DNA from: CAVYGM01 sp963768025
GTDB taxonomy: Bacteria > Bacteroidota > Bacteroidia > Cytophagales > Spirosomataceae
Assembly: GCA_963768025.1 (NCBI GenBank)
Contig: CAVYGM010000042.1
Coordinates: 124,001-188,000, forward strand
Direction of reading: 5' to 3'
DNA: 64,000 nt
A program made the position numbers and the translations under genes. Shown in pieces: positions 8,392 to 17,396 of this stretch; the stretch's first letter is position 1; each line of letters opens with the position of its first letter. The notes under the pieces were generated by a model that searched no databases, was not told where the DNA came from, and saw only the letters and a list, made by a program, of their open reading frames with translations.

Positions 8392-10529
8392 AAGTCCAGG
8401 GATTTGAAATGTTTAGATAATTCAGTAGAATCCAGGCTATTCTTTTTGAGAATATGATTTGCCTGGCTTTGCACAAATTGATAGGAACGATCGGAAAAGT
8501 ACCAGCCCAGGGGAAGCTTGAGGCCGCCAGTTGTGCTACGGTCAAGATCAAGTACTACGTATTCGCAGGGGCTGAGTTTTTTCTCTTTATCAGTATAGTA
8601 CTTGAAGACGTTCTCTGTCAGGGCATCGATGCTGGGCGTGCGACGTTCGGAAGCGTTGCCTGCACCCAGTACGGGTATTTTTAATTCATGCAGAAAACCG
8701 GGAACCTTTCGAGCGCTATCCAGAACCGCAGTGGGTGGGCTGTTTCTGATAAACAACACCACAGGCTTGAACTGAACAACCTTTGGAAGGCTCGAAGCCG
8801 TAGTATCAGTCACTTGCTCCTGCTGTAGGATCGGCTTCAACCGCAACAGGAGTTGCCATACGGTTTCCAAGCCGGTATTTTCTTTATAGCCACCATCAAC
8901 AATATGCCCAATTTTGCTGCCCCCAACCTCGGAAATCAAACCCCCGGAAGTAAGGAAAGGGAACCGCGAACATAGCGACGCCGCTGTTTTGACCGGAATA
9001 TCCTTGCCAATAGCCTGGATAACGTCTACTTCGTCACGCAGGACGTTGGGTACATTTTTCGGAAATGTAGGTTCGTATTGCAGGCGGGGATATGAAACGA
9101 TGGTCTTTTGGCCACTTTCGGCCAGCGTACCATTGATAAACAGCCTCGGCAAGCGAAACGACGTGTCACCGTACATTTTCGTAAATCCTTCCTCGAAGGT
9201 AAAGCTATTGGTGTGGTAGGAAAAGGAGTGGCTCCATGCATCTTCTAACCTACGGCTGCGGTCAAAGCTATTGACTCCGAAAGGAATGATATTTTGCAGG
9301 TTGTCCTGAAATAGGAAGGCCGCTAACAAATCAGAAAGAAAATCGCTCCTTACTGCCTTAGCGAAACGCGGGTCTCCAGGGATCAGGCGGCGCTGCTGTT
9401 TTAACTGGTCGTGGAGGTAGGCAATATAAAATACCGCTCCTACCCCACCGCCAGATACGCCGCTGATGCCATAGATATTGTTGTACAATCCAGGGAACTT
9501 CTCTTCCAGTTTCTGTAAAACCAGCGCCGTCCATACCAAGGCACGGATACCTCCGCCCTCAGTAGCCACAAAAACTACGGGAACGAAGAGCGTATCGGTA
9601 TTCAGTACCGTATCCGTTGCCATTCGGTTGGCAATGAGCTTCCCAGCCCATTGTTGAAAATCTCTTTCGAGCGTTACACGCTCGGTGGTCAGGGGCTGTG
9701 TACGAATAGCGGAATTGTCATTGCCTGTGCTGATTATAGCCACTACCACCAAAAAGTAAAGCAAGAACGGCCTGCGGCCCGGAATGTTGAAGTACATTAC
9801 AAGCGAAAAGACAGACGCTAGAAAGGACAGTCCGAAAACCATAACCGCAAAGGGACCCACGGTGATGGCAAAGCCCGTTTCGACCGATGTGAGCGATAGC
9901 ACAAAAAGAACAAAGCTATACCCAACAAAAGTCCAGAATACCGCCCGGGTACCTTTGAAATAAAGGAGCGCGCTCAGCGTCTTTCTTTCAAAAGACATGT
10001 CATCGAACCATTTGACACTTCCGAGTGAAGCCTTCAAATGTAGAATAAATGACTGGATGACAAGTGGTAAAATCAGGATTATCAGAAACAGGATAACCAG
10101 AAACCACCGGCTTTGCCCCTCATACAGATCGCCTTTTAAAATTAAGGCAATCATCGGCATAAGGCCTAGCAAACCGGGGAGATATTCTAACCAAAACTTA
10201 ATTCCTTCATAGTTTTCCTCTTTAAAAGCCGCATCGTGCGAGATCCCCTTCATCTGCAATAGAAAAGTAGCACAGAACCAGAGCGAAGTTCCCAAGGCCA
10301 GAAGGGCAAAGACCGTCCAGAACCAGTACCTTTTGTTCAGGATCACCTCACTGACAATATCAATGCCTTGCGGATTGTTGAACAGGATAAACAGGTAAAG
10401 AACAAGAATTACAAGTAGTAGTACAATGTGACGAGTTACGATCCAGAATGTACGGAGAAGTTGGTTTGAGAATTCCCTATTTAATTTATAGTGATTCAGT
10501 CCAAACAGTTTACCAAATAATATAGCCAT
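8379..10529 (-). CDS. Polytopic membrane protein with C-terminal patatin phospholipase domain
   Basis: This 716-residue protein has about seven or eight transmembrane helices in the first ~285 residues, followed by a patatin-like domain. The lipase parts are visible: glycine-rich oxyanion loop VATEGGGIRALVW, nucleophile elbow YGISGVSGGGVGAV (GxSxG) and the dyad Asp in HIVDGGYKENTGL. Patatins hydrolyse acyl chains from phospholipids. Being held in the membrane by its own helices is a less usual arrangement. It overlaps the 240-residue membrane protein downstream. Patatins serve as effectors in some phage-defence systems, for example CapV in CBASS, but no cyclase or sensor gene is adjacent here. 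Function is therefore open. Confidence 0.85.
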   Translation of the reverse strand: MAILFGKLFGLNHYKLNREFSNQLLRTFWIVTRHIVLLLVILVLYLFILFNNPQGIDIVSEVILNKRYWFWTVFALLALGTSLWFCATFLLQMKGISHDAAFKEENYEGIKFWLEYLPGLLGLMPMIALILKGDLYEGQSRWFLVILFLIILILPLVIQSFILHLKASLGSVKWFDDMSFERKTLSALLYFKGTRAVFWTFVGYSFVLFVLSLTSVETGFAITVGPFAVMVFGLSFLASVFSLVMYFNIPGRRPFLLYFLVVVAIISTGNDNSAIRTQPLTTERVTLERDFQQWAGKLIANRMATDTVLNTDTLFVPVVFVATEGGGIRALVWTALVLQKLEEKFPGLYNNIYGISGVSGGGVGAVFYIAYLHDQLKQQRRLIPGDPRFAKAVRSDFLSDLLAAFLFQDNLQNIIPFGVNSFDRSRRLEDAWSHSFSYHTNSFTFEEGFTKMYGDTSFRLPRLFINGTLAESGQKTIVSYPRLQYEPTFPKNVPNVLRDEVDVIQAIGKDIPVKTAASLCSRFPFLTSGGLISEVGGSKIGHIVDGGYKENTGLETVWQLLLRLKPILQQEQVTDTTASSLPKVVQFKPVVLFIRNSPPTAVLDSARKVPGFLHELKIPVLGAGNASERRTPSIDALTENVFKYYTDKEKKLSPCEYVVLDLDRSTTGGLKLPLGWYFSDRSYQFVQSQANHILKKNSLDSTELSKHFKSLDLWKD

Positions 10530-10836
10530 TGGAATACGAATTAGAAAATTAAAGTCAGTATGAAGCTTTGCTCAGAACCTTCCTATTCTCGGTCCGGACG
10601 TAGGCAAATAATCCACGCCGTCAGCGTCACCGCTGACAAAACAGAGAACATTTCAGATACATAGGAAAACTTTTATTTGTGTCTACAGCTCCTTTCATCG
10701 GAGTAATAAAATTGCTGTTTCAATTGGTGTGGATTTTATTCAACTTTTCCAGAAATCCGCCTTCTTTGTACACAGGCTTTTCATGAACGATTGAAAAACT
10801 TCATTGCTACTGGTGTCCATATACGTTGGCTACATA
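10530..10836. other. Intergenic region upstream of the patatin gene
   Basis: 307 bp without a gene. It contains a small hairpin GTCAGCG..CGCTGAC near 10620-10637. Otherwise AT-rich and unremarkable. It probably holds the patatin operon promoter on the minus strand, but I cannot point to a convincing box. Confidence 0.45.
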
Positions 10837-11229
10837 TTAGGAATGACGAGTTACCACTACCTCAATCGTACCTTCGTTGTTATCATAATGCCTTATACTA
10901 TCGTTCGGAAAAAAGTACAGCTCTCCTGTCGTTGGAATCGTAAAATTTGAAAGCGAAGAGCCTATTTTGAAATGGTTGGTTTCATCTTTTCCAATCGTAC
11001 CGCACAAGGCAAAGCACTTTACGCCGTTTACTCTTCGGCCTGAGAACCAAAGCAAAATATTGAAAAAACCTTCTACATTGGTTTTGACCCATGAATCTTT
11101 CCAAACCTGCTTTTTGTCAGCCGAAAAGGAGTACACTTCCCCTTTGGTAACAGAAAGTAGTGGCGTACCACCAAACAGTTCTTTGGCATCTACAGATACT
11201 GTTACGGACTGATGAGGTAAAATATGCAT
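10837..11229 (-). CDS. LecA (PA-IL)-like lectin-fold protein
   Basis: This 130-residue protein without signal peptide carries the pattern of the PA-IL/LecA galactose-binding fold. It opens with a VTVSVDAKELF strand and has GEVYSFSADKKQVWKDS in the middle. The C-terminal block GELYFFPNDSIRHYDNNEG then matches the calcium/sugar-binding loop of LecA (ND...Y.NN.G). LecA-like proteins bind sugars through Ca2+. Similar domains occur as stand-alone small proteins in many bacteria with unknown roles. It follows the same strand as the patatin operon but is separated by 307 bp. Confidence 0.7.
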   Translation of the reverse strand: MHILPHQSVTVSVDAKELFGGTPLLSVTKGEVYSFSADKKQVWKDSWVKTNVEGFFNILLWFSGRRVNGVKCFALCGTIGKDETNHFKIGSSLSNFTIPTTGELYFFPNDSIRHYDNNEGTIEVVVTRHS

Positions 11230-11576
11230 ATGGTATGCGTTTAGGGAAAATAGGTCCTGAAAGCGTGAAAAATGTTCATACCTATGCTATTTTAAAGATA
11301 CCCCGCCAGTTTAACACTCCCAAGAAGATTTTATTAAACGGTTATAAATTTTCACTTCTTTGATTACCTGATAATGAAATACTTACAAATGTATATCTTG
11401 GCTCAATCAGGAACGGGTGTTCCCAAACGGGCTTATGCGCGTAGTCAGCAAGCCGTAGGTTTGTAAAGGAAGAAATTAAGAGTTGAGAACCGGCCACCTA
11501 ACCGAGATGTTATATCAAGTAACCTAGAAAATAAGCCCTTTCCTCCGCCTTACTTTATAGAAATCTGTAACAAGCT
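11230..11576. other. Divergent intergenic region before cysteine desulfurase
   Basis: 347 bp between the divergent lectin-like gene and the desulfurase gene. It has a short hairpin GGAACGGGTGTTCC near 11410 and AT-rich stretches near 11340-11400. No frame or RNA is recognised. It should contain promoters for both flanking genes, though I see only a partial -7 match (TACTTTAT, about 11552) before the desulfurase. Confidence 0.4.
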
Positions 11577-12746
11577 ATGCCAACCCCCAAGCGCCCCATC
11601 TACCTCGACTACAACGCCACTACCCCCGTGGATCCGCGGGTCCTGGACGCCATGCTGCCCTGGTTTACGGAGCAGTTTGGCAATGCCGCCAGCCGTACCC
11701 ACCTCTACGGCTGGGAAGCCGCCGATGCCGTCACCGACGCTCGCAAACAGGTAGCCAGGCTGATCGGTGCGGGGGAGAAGGAAGTCGTCTTTACCAGCGG
11801 GGCTACCGAATCCAACAACCTGGCGCTGAAAGGTACCTTCGAAGCCCTGGGAGCTACCCGCAAGCACATCATTACCGTAGCTACGGAGCACAAGGCAGTG
11901 CTGGACACCTGCCAGCACCTCGAAGCCCTGGGAGCCGAAGTCACCTACCTTATACCTACCCCCGACGGACTCATCACGCCCCAGCAGGTGCAGGGGGCCC
12001 TGCGGCCCGATACGCTGCTGGTATCAGTGATGTACGCCAACAACGAAATCGGAGTAATCCAGCCCATAACCGAACTAGGACAGCTATGCCGCACAGCGGG
12101 CGTGCTTTTCCACACCGACGCTACGCAGGCGGTGGGCAAAATATCCATTGATGTATCCCAAAGCTATATCGATTTGCTGAGCCTATCGGCGCACAAGCTG
12201 TACGGCCCCAAAGGCATCGGCGCGCTGTACGTGCGGAAGGGTGTAAAACTCACCGCCCAGCAGGATGGCGGCCGCCACGAGCGGGGCAACCGCTCCGGTA
12301 CGCTCAATGTGCCGGGCATCGTGGGGTTAGGCAAAGCCTGCCAGCTAGCCGGAGCAACTATCTCCCAAGAAGCGCCCCGGCTGGCGCAGCTGCGTGACCA
12401 ATTGGAAAACGGTATTCTCGACGCGCTTCCCGACACATCCGTCAACGGCAACCGTGACTCCCGGCTCCCGCAGACTACCAATATTTCTTTCGGACGGGTA
12501 GATGGCGAAGAACTCCTATTGGCGTTCAACCGCATTGCGGTTTCCAATGGTTCGGCCTGCACGTCGGCCTCGGTGGAGCCTTCCTTTGTGCTGAAAGCGC
12601 TGGGTGTCCCCGACGACCTCGCCCATGCTTCGGTGCGGTTTAGTTTGGGGCGGTTTACGAGTGAAGAAGATATTCAGGCAGCCGTAACGCATGTGCGGCA
12701 GGTGGTAGACCGGCTACGAAAACAGTACTCCGTTGACCTAGGGTAG
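11577..12746 (+). CDS. Cysteine desulfurase (IscS/NifS family)
   Basis: A 389-residue PLP enzyme that takes sulfur from L-cysteine for Fe-S clusters and tRNA thiolation. It starts with IYLDYNATTPVDPRVLDAM and has the PLP-binding block TSGATESNNLALKG, the Schiff-base Lys in SLSAHKLYGPKGIGALY and the persulfide Cys in NGSACTSASVEPS near residue 328. The loop around this Cys is of group I (IscS/NifS) type. No iscU or suf genes are adjacent, so it is a stand-alone copy. A second, dedicated SufS may exist elsewhere. Confidence 0.95.
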   Translation: MPTPKRPIYLDYNATTPVDPRVLDAMLPWFTEQFGNAASRTHLYGWEAADAVTDARKQVARLIGAGEKEVVFTSGATESNNLALKGTFEALGATRKHIITVATEHKAVLDTCQHLEALGAEVTYLIPTPDGLITPQQVQGALRPDTLLVSVMYANNEIGVIQPITELGQLCRTAGVLFHTDATQAVGKISIDVSQSYIDLLSLSAHKLYGPKGIGALYVRKGVKLTAQQDGGRHERGNRSGTLNVPGIVGLGKACQLAGATISQEAPRLAQLRDQLENGILDALPDTSVNGNRDSRLPQTTNISFGRVDGEELLLAFNRIAVSNGSACTSASVEPSFVLKALGVPDDLAHASVRFSLGRFTSEEDIQAAVTHVRQVVDRLRKQYSVDLG

Positions 12747-12804
12747 GTACCGGTGCGGGGGCTCCGGTACAAAGTTTTTAGGAGTATTCTCTAAAAGCAC
12801 ACTT

Positions 12805-13311
12805 ATGAGTAGAGCATTTGTAAAAGAAGGCGATCAGGAAGAAATTCCCCTCATACTACCTCGGGCAGCCCTTCCTCCGGGTGTCACAAACTACGTGACC
12901 CCCACGGGCATGGAACAACTATTGAACGAGCAGAGGGAGTTGGAAGCAGAAAAAGCCAATCTGCAGCTGGAGAACGAGACAGAATACCGCATCGCCTCCA
13001 CCGTGCTGAATGGCCGACTCCAATTGCTGCAGGAACGTATTTCCTCAGCCGTAGTTCTGAATCCCAACGATGCCCAGAAGGACGCCGTGCGTTTTGGCGC
13101 GATGGTTACACTCAAAACCATCGGTAAGAATCAGATCCAAAAATTTCAAATCGTAGGCGTTGACGAAGCAGACGTCCGCCAGCAGAAGATTGCCTTTACC
13201 GCGCCTATTGCCGTAGCCATTACGGGTAAAAAGGTTGGAGAGGTAGCTCAACTCAATCTGGGCCGGGAAGTGCGGCAGCTGCAGATTGCAGACATACAGT
13301 GGCAAAGCTAG
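12805..13311 (+). CDS. GreA/GreB-type transcription elongation factor
   Basis: This 168-residue protein has the two-part Gre architecture. Residues about 30-80 form an antiparallel coiled coil (PTGMEQLLNEQRELEAEKANLQ...VLNGRLQLLQERIS). The C-terminal FKBP-like domain includes AVRFGAMVTLKT, IVGVDEAD and the closing TGKKVGEVAQLN. Gre factors stimulate RNA cleavage in backtracked RNA polymerase. The tip of the coiled coil lacks an obvious DxxE pair, so it may be a GreB-like paralogue with a modified function. It lies 58 bp after the desulfurase gene and may be cotranscribed. Confidence 0.88.
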   Translation: MSRAFVKEGDQEEIPLILPRAALPPGVTNYVTPTGMEQLLNEQRELEAEKANLQLENETEYRIASTVLNGRLQLLQERISSAVVLNPNDAQKDAVRFGAMVTLKTIGKNQIQKFQIVGVDEADVRQQKIAFTAPIAVAITGKKVGEVAQLNLGREVRQLQIADIQWQS

Positions 13312-13342
13312 CACTCGAAAGACGAATCGCGGTATCCAGGCT

Positions 13343-14781
13343 TCATAACCGGTACAACCACCCCAGCACCTTCTTCAGAAGGGGCGTCAGATCCCCCTGC
13401 CTGACTTTGTTGGTAGCCGCCTGATTGATTCGCGAAGAGACCGGATAGGGATACACCTTATTGAAAAGCACATTGGTGTTAAGCTTGGCAAGTTGAGCTG
13501 TAAATAACTCCTGAATCAGCTCACCCGCGCCGGGGGCAATCATGCTACCGCCCAGAATCGTGCGCTTGCCCAGTATCCACTTCTTTTTGCTGAGGTAGAG
13601 TACCAGTTTCCCGTAGCGGTAATCGTCGGTTACGGCCCGGTCGTCGTCTTTGAAGCTGTGGTGGATCGTTTCGAAAGCTACACCATCTTCTTTCAGACTC
13701 CTTTCTCCGAGCGGCCAAAGGTAGCTACTTCGGGCTCGGTGAAGGTCACCCACGAGAGTTCGTGATAGCTGTGCTTCTTTTTGAAGAAGGGTATGAAAAA
13801 ATTGCGCATCAGTTGCCGCACGTGCTTTTCGGCTCCGTGCGAGAAATAGTATAGTCCGGTAGAGTCGCCTGCCGTGTATACCCGCGGATTGGTGGTTTGC
13901 AAATACTCGTTGATCACAATCTTGTGATCCTTTACCTCGATGCCCGCTTTTTCAAAATCCAGACCGGTGGTAGTGACTACCCGGCCGATGGCTACCAGGG
14001 CCGCATCGAATGGGAGTTTCTTTTTTGATTGATCTTTAAAACTCACTTCGGCTACCGTGGGCACTGGAAACGCACTCACCTCCGCTTGATGGAGAATTTT
14101 GATTCCCTCTTTCTCAAATTGTTTTTCCAGAATCGCAGAAAACTCTGGTAACTCTTTGGTCATTAGTCGTTCACCTCGGTCGACAATCGTCACCTCCGAG
14201 CCCAGCCGCCGGAAGGCCTGCGCCATTTCGCAGCCAATGGGTCCGCCACCGATGATGAGCAGGTGATCGGGAAGTTGTTTCAAATCATAAAAAAGCGTTT
14301 CATTAGTGTAGAGGCTAGCGGTATCACTACCGGGCACGTCCAGTTGCCGGGGCTTCGATCCTGTGGCTAGTACGATCCGTTGGGCGGTGTAGGTACCCTC
14401 ACCCACGGAAAGGGTGTTGGCATCCACAAAGCGGGCGTGCCCAATCACCACGTCGAGGCCTTGCTTACGCAGGTATTCGGCGTTTTCGTGGGTCCGGATC
14501 ACCTCTTGCTGCTGGTGCACATAGGCCATTACTTTGGTCAAATCAGCTTTCCCTGCGACCTGCAAACCAAAGGCCTGCGCCCGTCGACCGTGGGCAAATT
14601 GGCGGGCTACGTGGATGATGGCCTTGCTGGGTACGCAGCCCGAGTTGAGGCAGTCACCACCTACGTTTTGAGCGTTTTTTTCAATAAGAAGCACATCAAG
14701 GCCAATGGTATGAGCAGCCAAAGAAGCCCCCAATCCACCACTTCCTGCACCAATGACAATCAAATCGTACTTTTTTTTCAT
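13343..14781 (-). CDS. Class I pyridine nucleotide-disulfide oxidoreductase (frameshifted)
   Basis: This mercuric-reductase/lipoamide-dehydrogenase-like flavoprotein is 479 residues after correcting one missing base near 13705. The FAD-binding LIVIGAGSGGLGASLAA is at the N-terminus. It is followed by the redox-active disulfide GGDCLNSGCVPSKA, the NAD(P)-binding LLIIGGGPIGCEMAQ and the second FAD motif VYTAGDSTG. The C-terminal dimerisation domain continues in another frame as SLKEDGVAFETIHHS. The C-terminal catalytic His-Glu pair of lipoamide dehydrogenase is not obvious, so the substrate is unknown. No Hg-specific Cys pair is present at the C-terminus, so mercury reduction is unlikely. Confidence 0.85.
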
Positions 14782-14922
14782 AACAATCTACTAGTTGGAC
14801 CGGTTAACCCACTACCCTCCACTGTAATTTCCACTGCCTACCTGAAAAGTCGCTGATCAAAACCTTCTTTTACCAGCACAAAGCCGCATTTTTTTAAAAT
14901 TGTTTTGTAAAGCCCTTTGTAC

Positions 14923-14950
14923 TTTTTAGTCTAAAAATTGCATACATTTG
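14923..14950 (+). promoter_or_regulatory. Candidate promoter/operator of the AraC regulator
   Basis: TACATTTG (14943-14950) matches the TAnnTTTG -7 box. Just upstream TTTTTAG-T-CTAAAAA (14923-14937) is a perfect 7-1-7 palindrome that could bind a regulator. A TTTG lies 23 bases upstream of the -7 box, slightly longer than the usual spacing. The region separates two divergent genes. Confidence 0.4.
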
Positions 14951-15035
14951 ATAAGTGCGGAAGTTAAGACTTTATTTTTTGACTGCTAGTCCGAAAATAC
15001 CATACCTCTTCTAGACGTGAAAGATCCTAAGCCCT

Positions 15036-16019
15036 ATGAAATCAAAAAATGCCCTCGATATCTCATCACACCTTACATGTAGAAAGCTGGAAGAAATGGT
15101 AGAAAACCGGACGGCCTATTCCCTGAAAATGGCCGAACTGAATATCTACGAAACCCACGCCCAGGCCACCAACGTGCAGTTATCCTTTGCCCATCCGGTG
15201 CTGGCCAGCATGGTACGGGGCAAAAAAATAATGCACTTGGAAGGTACCCCCGCTTTTGACTTCTATCCCGGTGAGTCGGTGATGGTACCCGGTCATAGCG
15301 TCATGTCCATTGATTTTCCGGAGGCTACCGACACCAACCCTACCCAATGCCTGGCCCTGGCGCTTTCGGAAGAGCGGGTACGCCAGCTCACCGATCGTCT
15401 GAACGACCAGTTTCCGCTCATGGATAGTCCGGAGGGCTGGCAATTTACCCCTGACAACCTGTACTTCACCAACGAGGAAGCTATCAACCAACTCCTCAAC
15501 CGTCTGATTTTTGTATGCGCCGAAGGCAACTCCGCCCGCGACTACTTCGCGGAGCTTATTTTGCAGGAGCTCACCATCAGGCTCATGCAGACCAAAGCCC
15601 GGCGCATTATGCTGAATAGCCCGGCTGTTTTCGCCAATCAAAACCGGCTGGCTTACGCTGTGCAGTATCTACGAGAGCATTTGCACGAAAATATCAGCGT
15701 GGCTGTTCTGGCCGAAAAGGCCTGCATGAGCGAGCCGCATTTTTACCGCTGTTTCAAACAGCAATTCGGCTTCTCGCCCGTGGAGTTCATCAACCGCGAG
15801 CGCATTCAGAAAGCCACCCAGCAGCTTGTCCATACCAAGCGTACCCTGACGGAAATAGCCTACGACTGCGGCTACAACCACGTCAACTACTTCTTGAAAG
15901 TATTTCGGCGACAGCTCGGCGTAACCCCCACCGAGTTCCGTGAACGCCAGCAGACCCGCTCGAAGGCCCAAAACGCCCTTTGGGCTACTTCGGAGTCGTG
16001 GAATAACGGTGCTTTTTAG
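15036..16019 (+). CDS. AraC family transcriptional regulator
   Basis: This 327-residue protein has an AraC-type N-terminal ligand-binding half (residues ~30-200, including FDFYPGESVMVPGHSVMSIDF) and two C-terminal helix-turn-helix motifs. The first is ISVAVLAEKACMSEPHFYRCF. The second, LTEIAYDCGYNHVNYFLKVF, carries the classic GYxxxxYFxxxF pattern. It sits immediately upstream of and in the same direction as the cox-type operon (157 bp to coxG). It is therefore a good candidate activator of that operon. The inducer is unknown. Confidence 0.9.
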   Translation: MKSKNALDISSHLTCRKLEEMVENRTAYSLKMAELNIYETHAQATNVQLSFAHPVLASMVRGKKIMHLEGTPAFDFYPGESVMVPGHSVMSIDFPEATDTNPTQCLALALSEERVRQLTDRLNDQFPLMDSPEGWQFTPDNLYFTNEEAINQLLNRLIFVCAEGNSARDYFAELILQELTIRLMQTKARRIMLNSPAVFANQNRLAYAVQYLREHLHENISVAVLAEKACMSEPHFYRCFKQQFGFSPVEFINRERIQKATQQLVHTKRTLTEIAYDCGYNHVNYFLKVFRRQLGVTPTEFRERQQTRSKAQNALWATSESWNNGAF

Positions 16020-16175
16020 TAACAGATTAAGTTTCCGCTTTCTATTTCACCTATTTTCTTTTCCAATACCTGCATTCTGATAGAATCGTGTAGTAAGATG
16101 AGGCAATTGTTCTGGCAAATGGTAATATTCGTCTATAAATTTGAACTGTTTCACTTTTAATCCCGAAAGAAACCT

Positions 16176-16625
16176 ATGGATCTCAACGGTTCACACATAT
16201 TACCTGCATCCAACGAACGGGTTTGGAACATGCTGATGGATACCGACACGCTGACCAAGATTGTGCCGGGTATAACCCATCTTGAAAAAACCGGCGAAAA
16301 TGAATTCAAGGCCATTGCCCAAATCAAAATGGGGCCGGTAAGCGGTTCATTTACTGGGGGCCTGGTACTCGAAGACATCCGGGAGGGCGAGGGCTATACC
16401 CTGCATGTAAAGCAGAATAGTAAAATCGGCAACGCCGATGCCACCATCCGAATTGATCTGAAACCAACCGACGAGGGACATACCGAGCTGGTATTTGACG
16501 GCGGAGCCAAGCTATCCGGCCTACTGGCCCGCACCGGCAACCGCGTCATGAGCGGAGTGGCCCACTCTCTGACCAAGCAGTTTTTTGAAAATTTTGAAGA
16601 AGAAATCGAATCACAAAAAGCATAA
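16176..16625 (+). CDS. coxG: CoxG-like SRPBCC protein
   Basis: This 149-residue START/SRPBCC protein is of the CO-dehydrogenase subunit G family. It begins MDLNGSHILPASNERVWNML and contains ITHLEKTGENEFKA and FDGGAKLSGLLARTGNRV, conserved in CoxG. In Oligotropha CoxG is needed for membrane attachment of the molybdenum enzyme, and the same role is inferred here. It heads the run coxG-S-L-M-D-E on one strand. Confidence 0.88.
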   Translation: MDLNGSHILPASNERVWNMLMDTDTLTKIVPGITHLEKTGENEFKAIAQIKMGPVSGSFTGGLVLEDIREGEGYTLHVKQNSKIGNADATIRIDLKPTDEGHTELVFDGGAKLSGLLARTGNRVMSGVAHSLTKQFFENFEEEIESQKA

Positions 16626-16695
16626 GATTTTTCTGAAAAAAAAGTACCGCTCTCCAACATCTGATTAAACTTAAACCTTATATTCTAAGAAACGT

Positions 16696-17199
16696 ATGGC
16701 ACAAATCACCGTAAAAGTAAACGGCAAAGTCCACTCTCACGAGGTAGAACCCAGAATGCTTCTGGCTCACTACCTGCGCGAAAAACTAAGCCTGACTGGC
16801 ACCCACATTGGTTGCGATACCAGTAGCTGTGGGTCCTGCACAATCCACATGGACGGCATGGCCGTTAAGTCCTGCTCCATCCTGGCCGTCCAGGCCGACG
16901 GCTCCGAAGTCACCACCATTGAGGGCTTGGCCACCAACGGGCAGCTGCACCCGGTACAGGAGGGCTTCAAAGAATGTCACGGCTTGCAGTGTGGCTTCTG
17001 CACCACGGGCATGATCATGTCGGCGGCCGATTTCCTAAACCAAAATGCCAACCCCACCGAAGCCGAAATCCGGCACGCCCTCGAAGGCAACTTCTGCCGC
17101 TGCACCGGCTACCATAACATCGTGCGTAGCGTACAATGGGCGGCGGAGAAGATGAAGGAGGTACCTGTGAGTAACGAGGAGCCAATAATGACTGAATGA
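16696..17199 (+). CDS. coxS: Molybdenum hydroxylase small subunit, [2Fe-2S] (CoxS-like)
   Basis: This 167-residue iron-sulfur subunit carries electrons from the molybdenum centre to FAD. The plant-type ferredoxin cluster ligands are in GCDTSSCGSCTIHMDG and KSCSIL. The second cluster ligands are in LQCGFCTTGM and NFCRCTGYHNI. All eight cysteines are present. The C-terminal extension (KEVPVSNEEPIMTE) is slightly longer than usual. It is followed by a repeat-bearing intergenic segment before the large subunit. Confidence 0.95.
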   Translation: MAQITVKVNGKVHSHEVEPRMLLAHYLREKLSLTGTHIGCDTSSCGSCTIHMDGMAVKSCSILAVQADGSEVTTIEGLATNGQLHPVQEGFKECHGLQCGFCTTGMIMSAADFLNQNANPTEAEIRHALEGNFCRCTGYHNIVRSVQWAAEKMKEVPVSNEEPIMTE

Positions 17200-17396
17200 T
17201 AGATTGATAGAATGAGTGAATAAATTTCTTTCGTCATTAGTTGAAAATAAGAAGTTTGTGGTTAAAAACGACGTAGCTACGAACTGAGAAGGACGAACTA
17301 AGAATAAATTCACTTCTCCTGCCATCCTCTATTCTATCAATCTATCATTCTATCATTCTATCATTCAAAATTCTATCCTTCAAAATTAGAAAAAAC
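17200..17396. repeat. Intergenic inverted repeat built of TCTATCATTC units
   Basis: The left arm, rich in GAATGATAGA (17196-17222), is complementary to the right arm at 17328-17367, where the 10-bp word TCTATCATTC is repeated three times. The right arm ends in TTCAAAATT just before the coxL start. The same words recur upstream of coxD (20837-20880) and coxE (22511-22550). The middle carries ACGACGTAGCTACGAACTGAG, which recalls the GTTCGT-type intergenic repeats elsewhere in the window. Confidence 0.7.

Noticed and set aside
8379..10529. CBASS phage-defence operon
   Set aside because: A patatin effector domain is present but no CD-NTase, Cap2/Cap3 or nucleotide-sensing domain is found in the neighbouring genes.
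13343..14781. Mercuric reductase of a mer operon
   Set aside because: No C-terminal vicinal cysteines and no merR/T/P genes nearby. Only the general flavin disulfide oxidoreductase family is supported.
17328..17367. A CRISPR array from repeated TCTATCATTC words
   Set aside because: Units are 10 bp, directly adjacent, without spacers. No cas genes are in the window.
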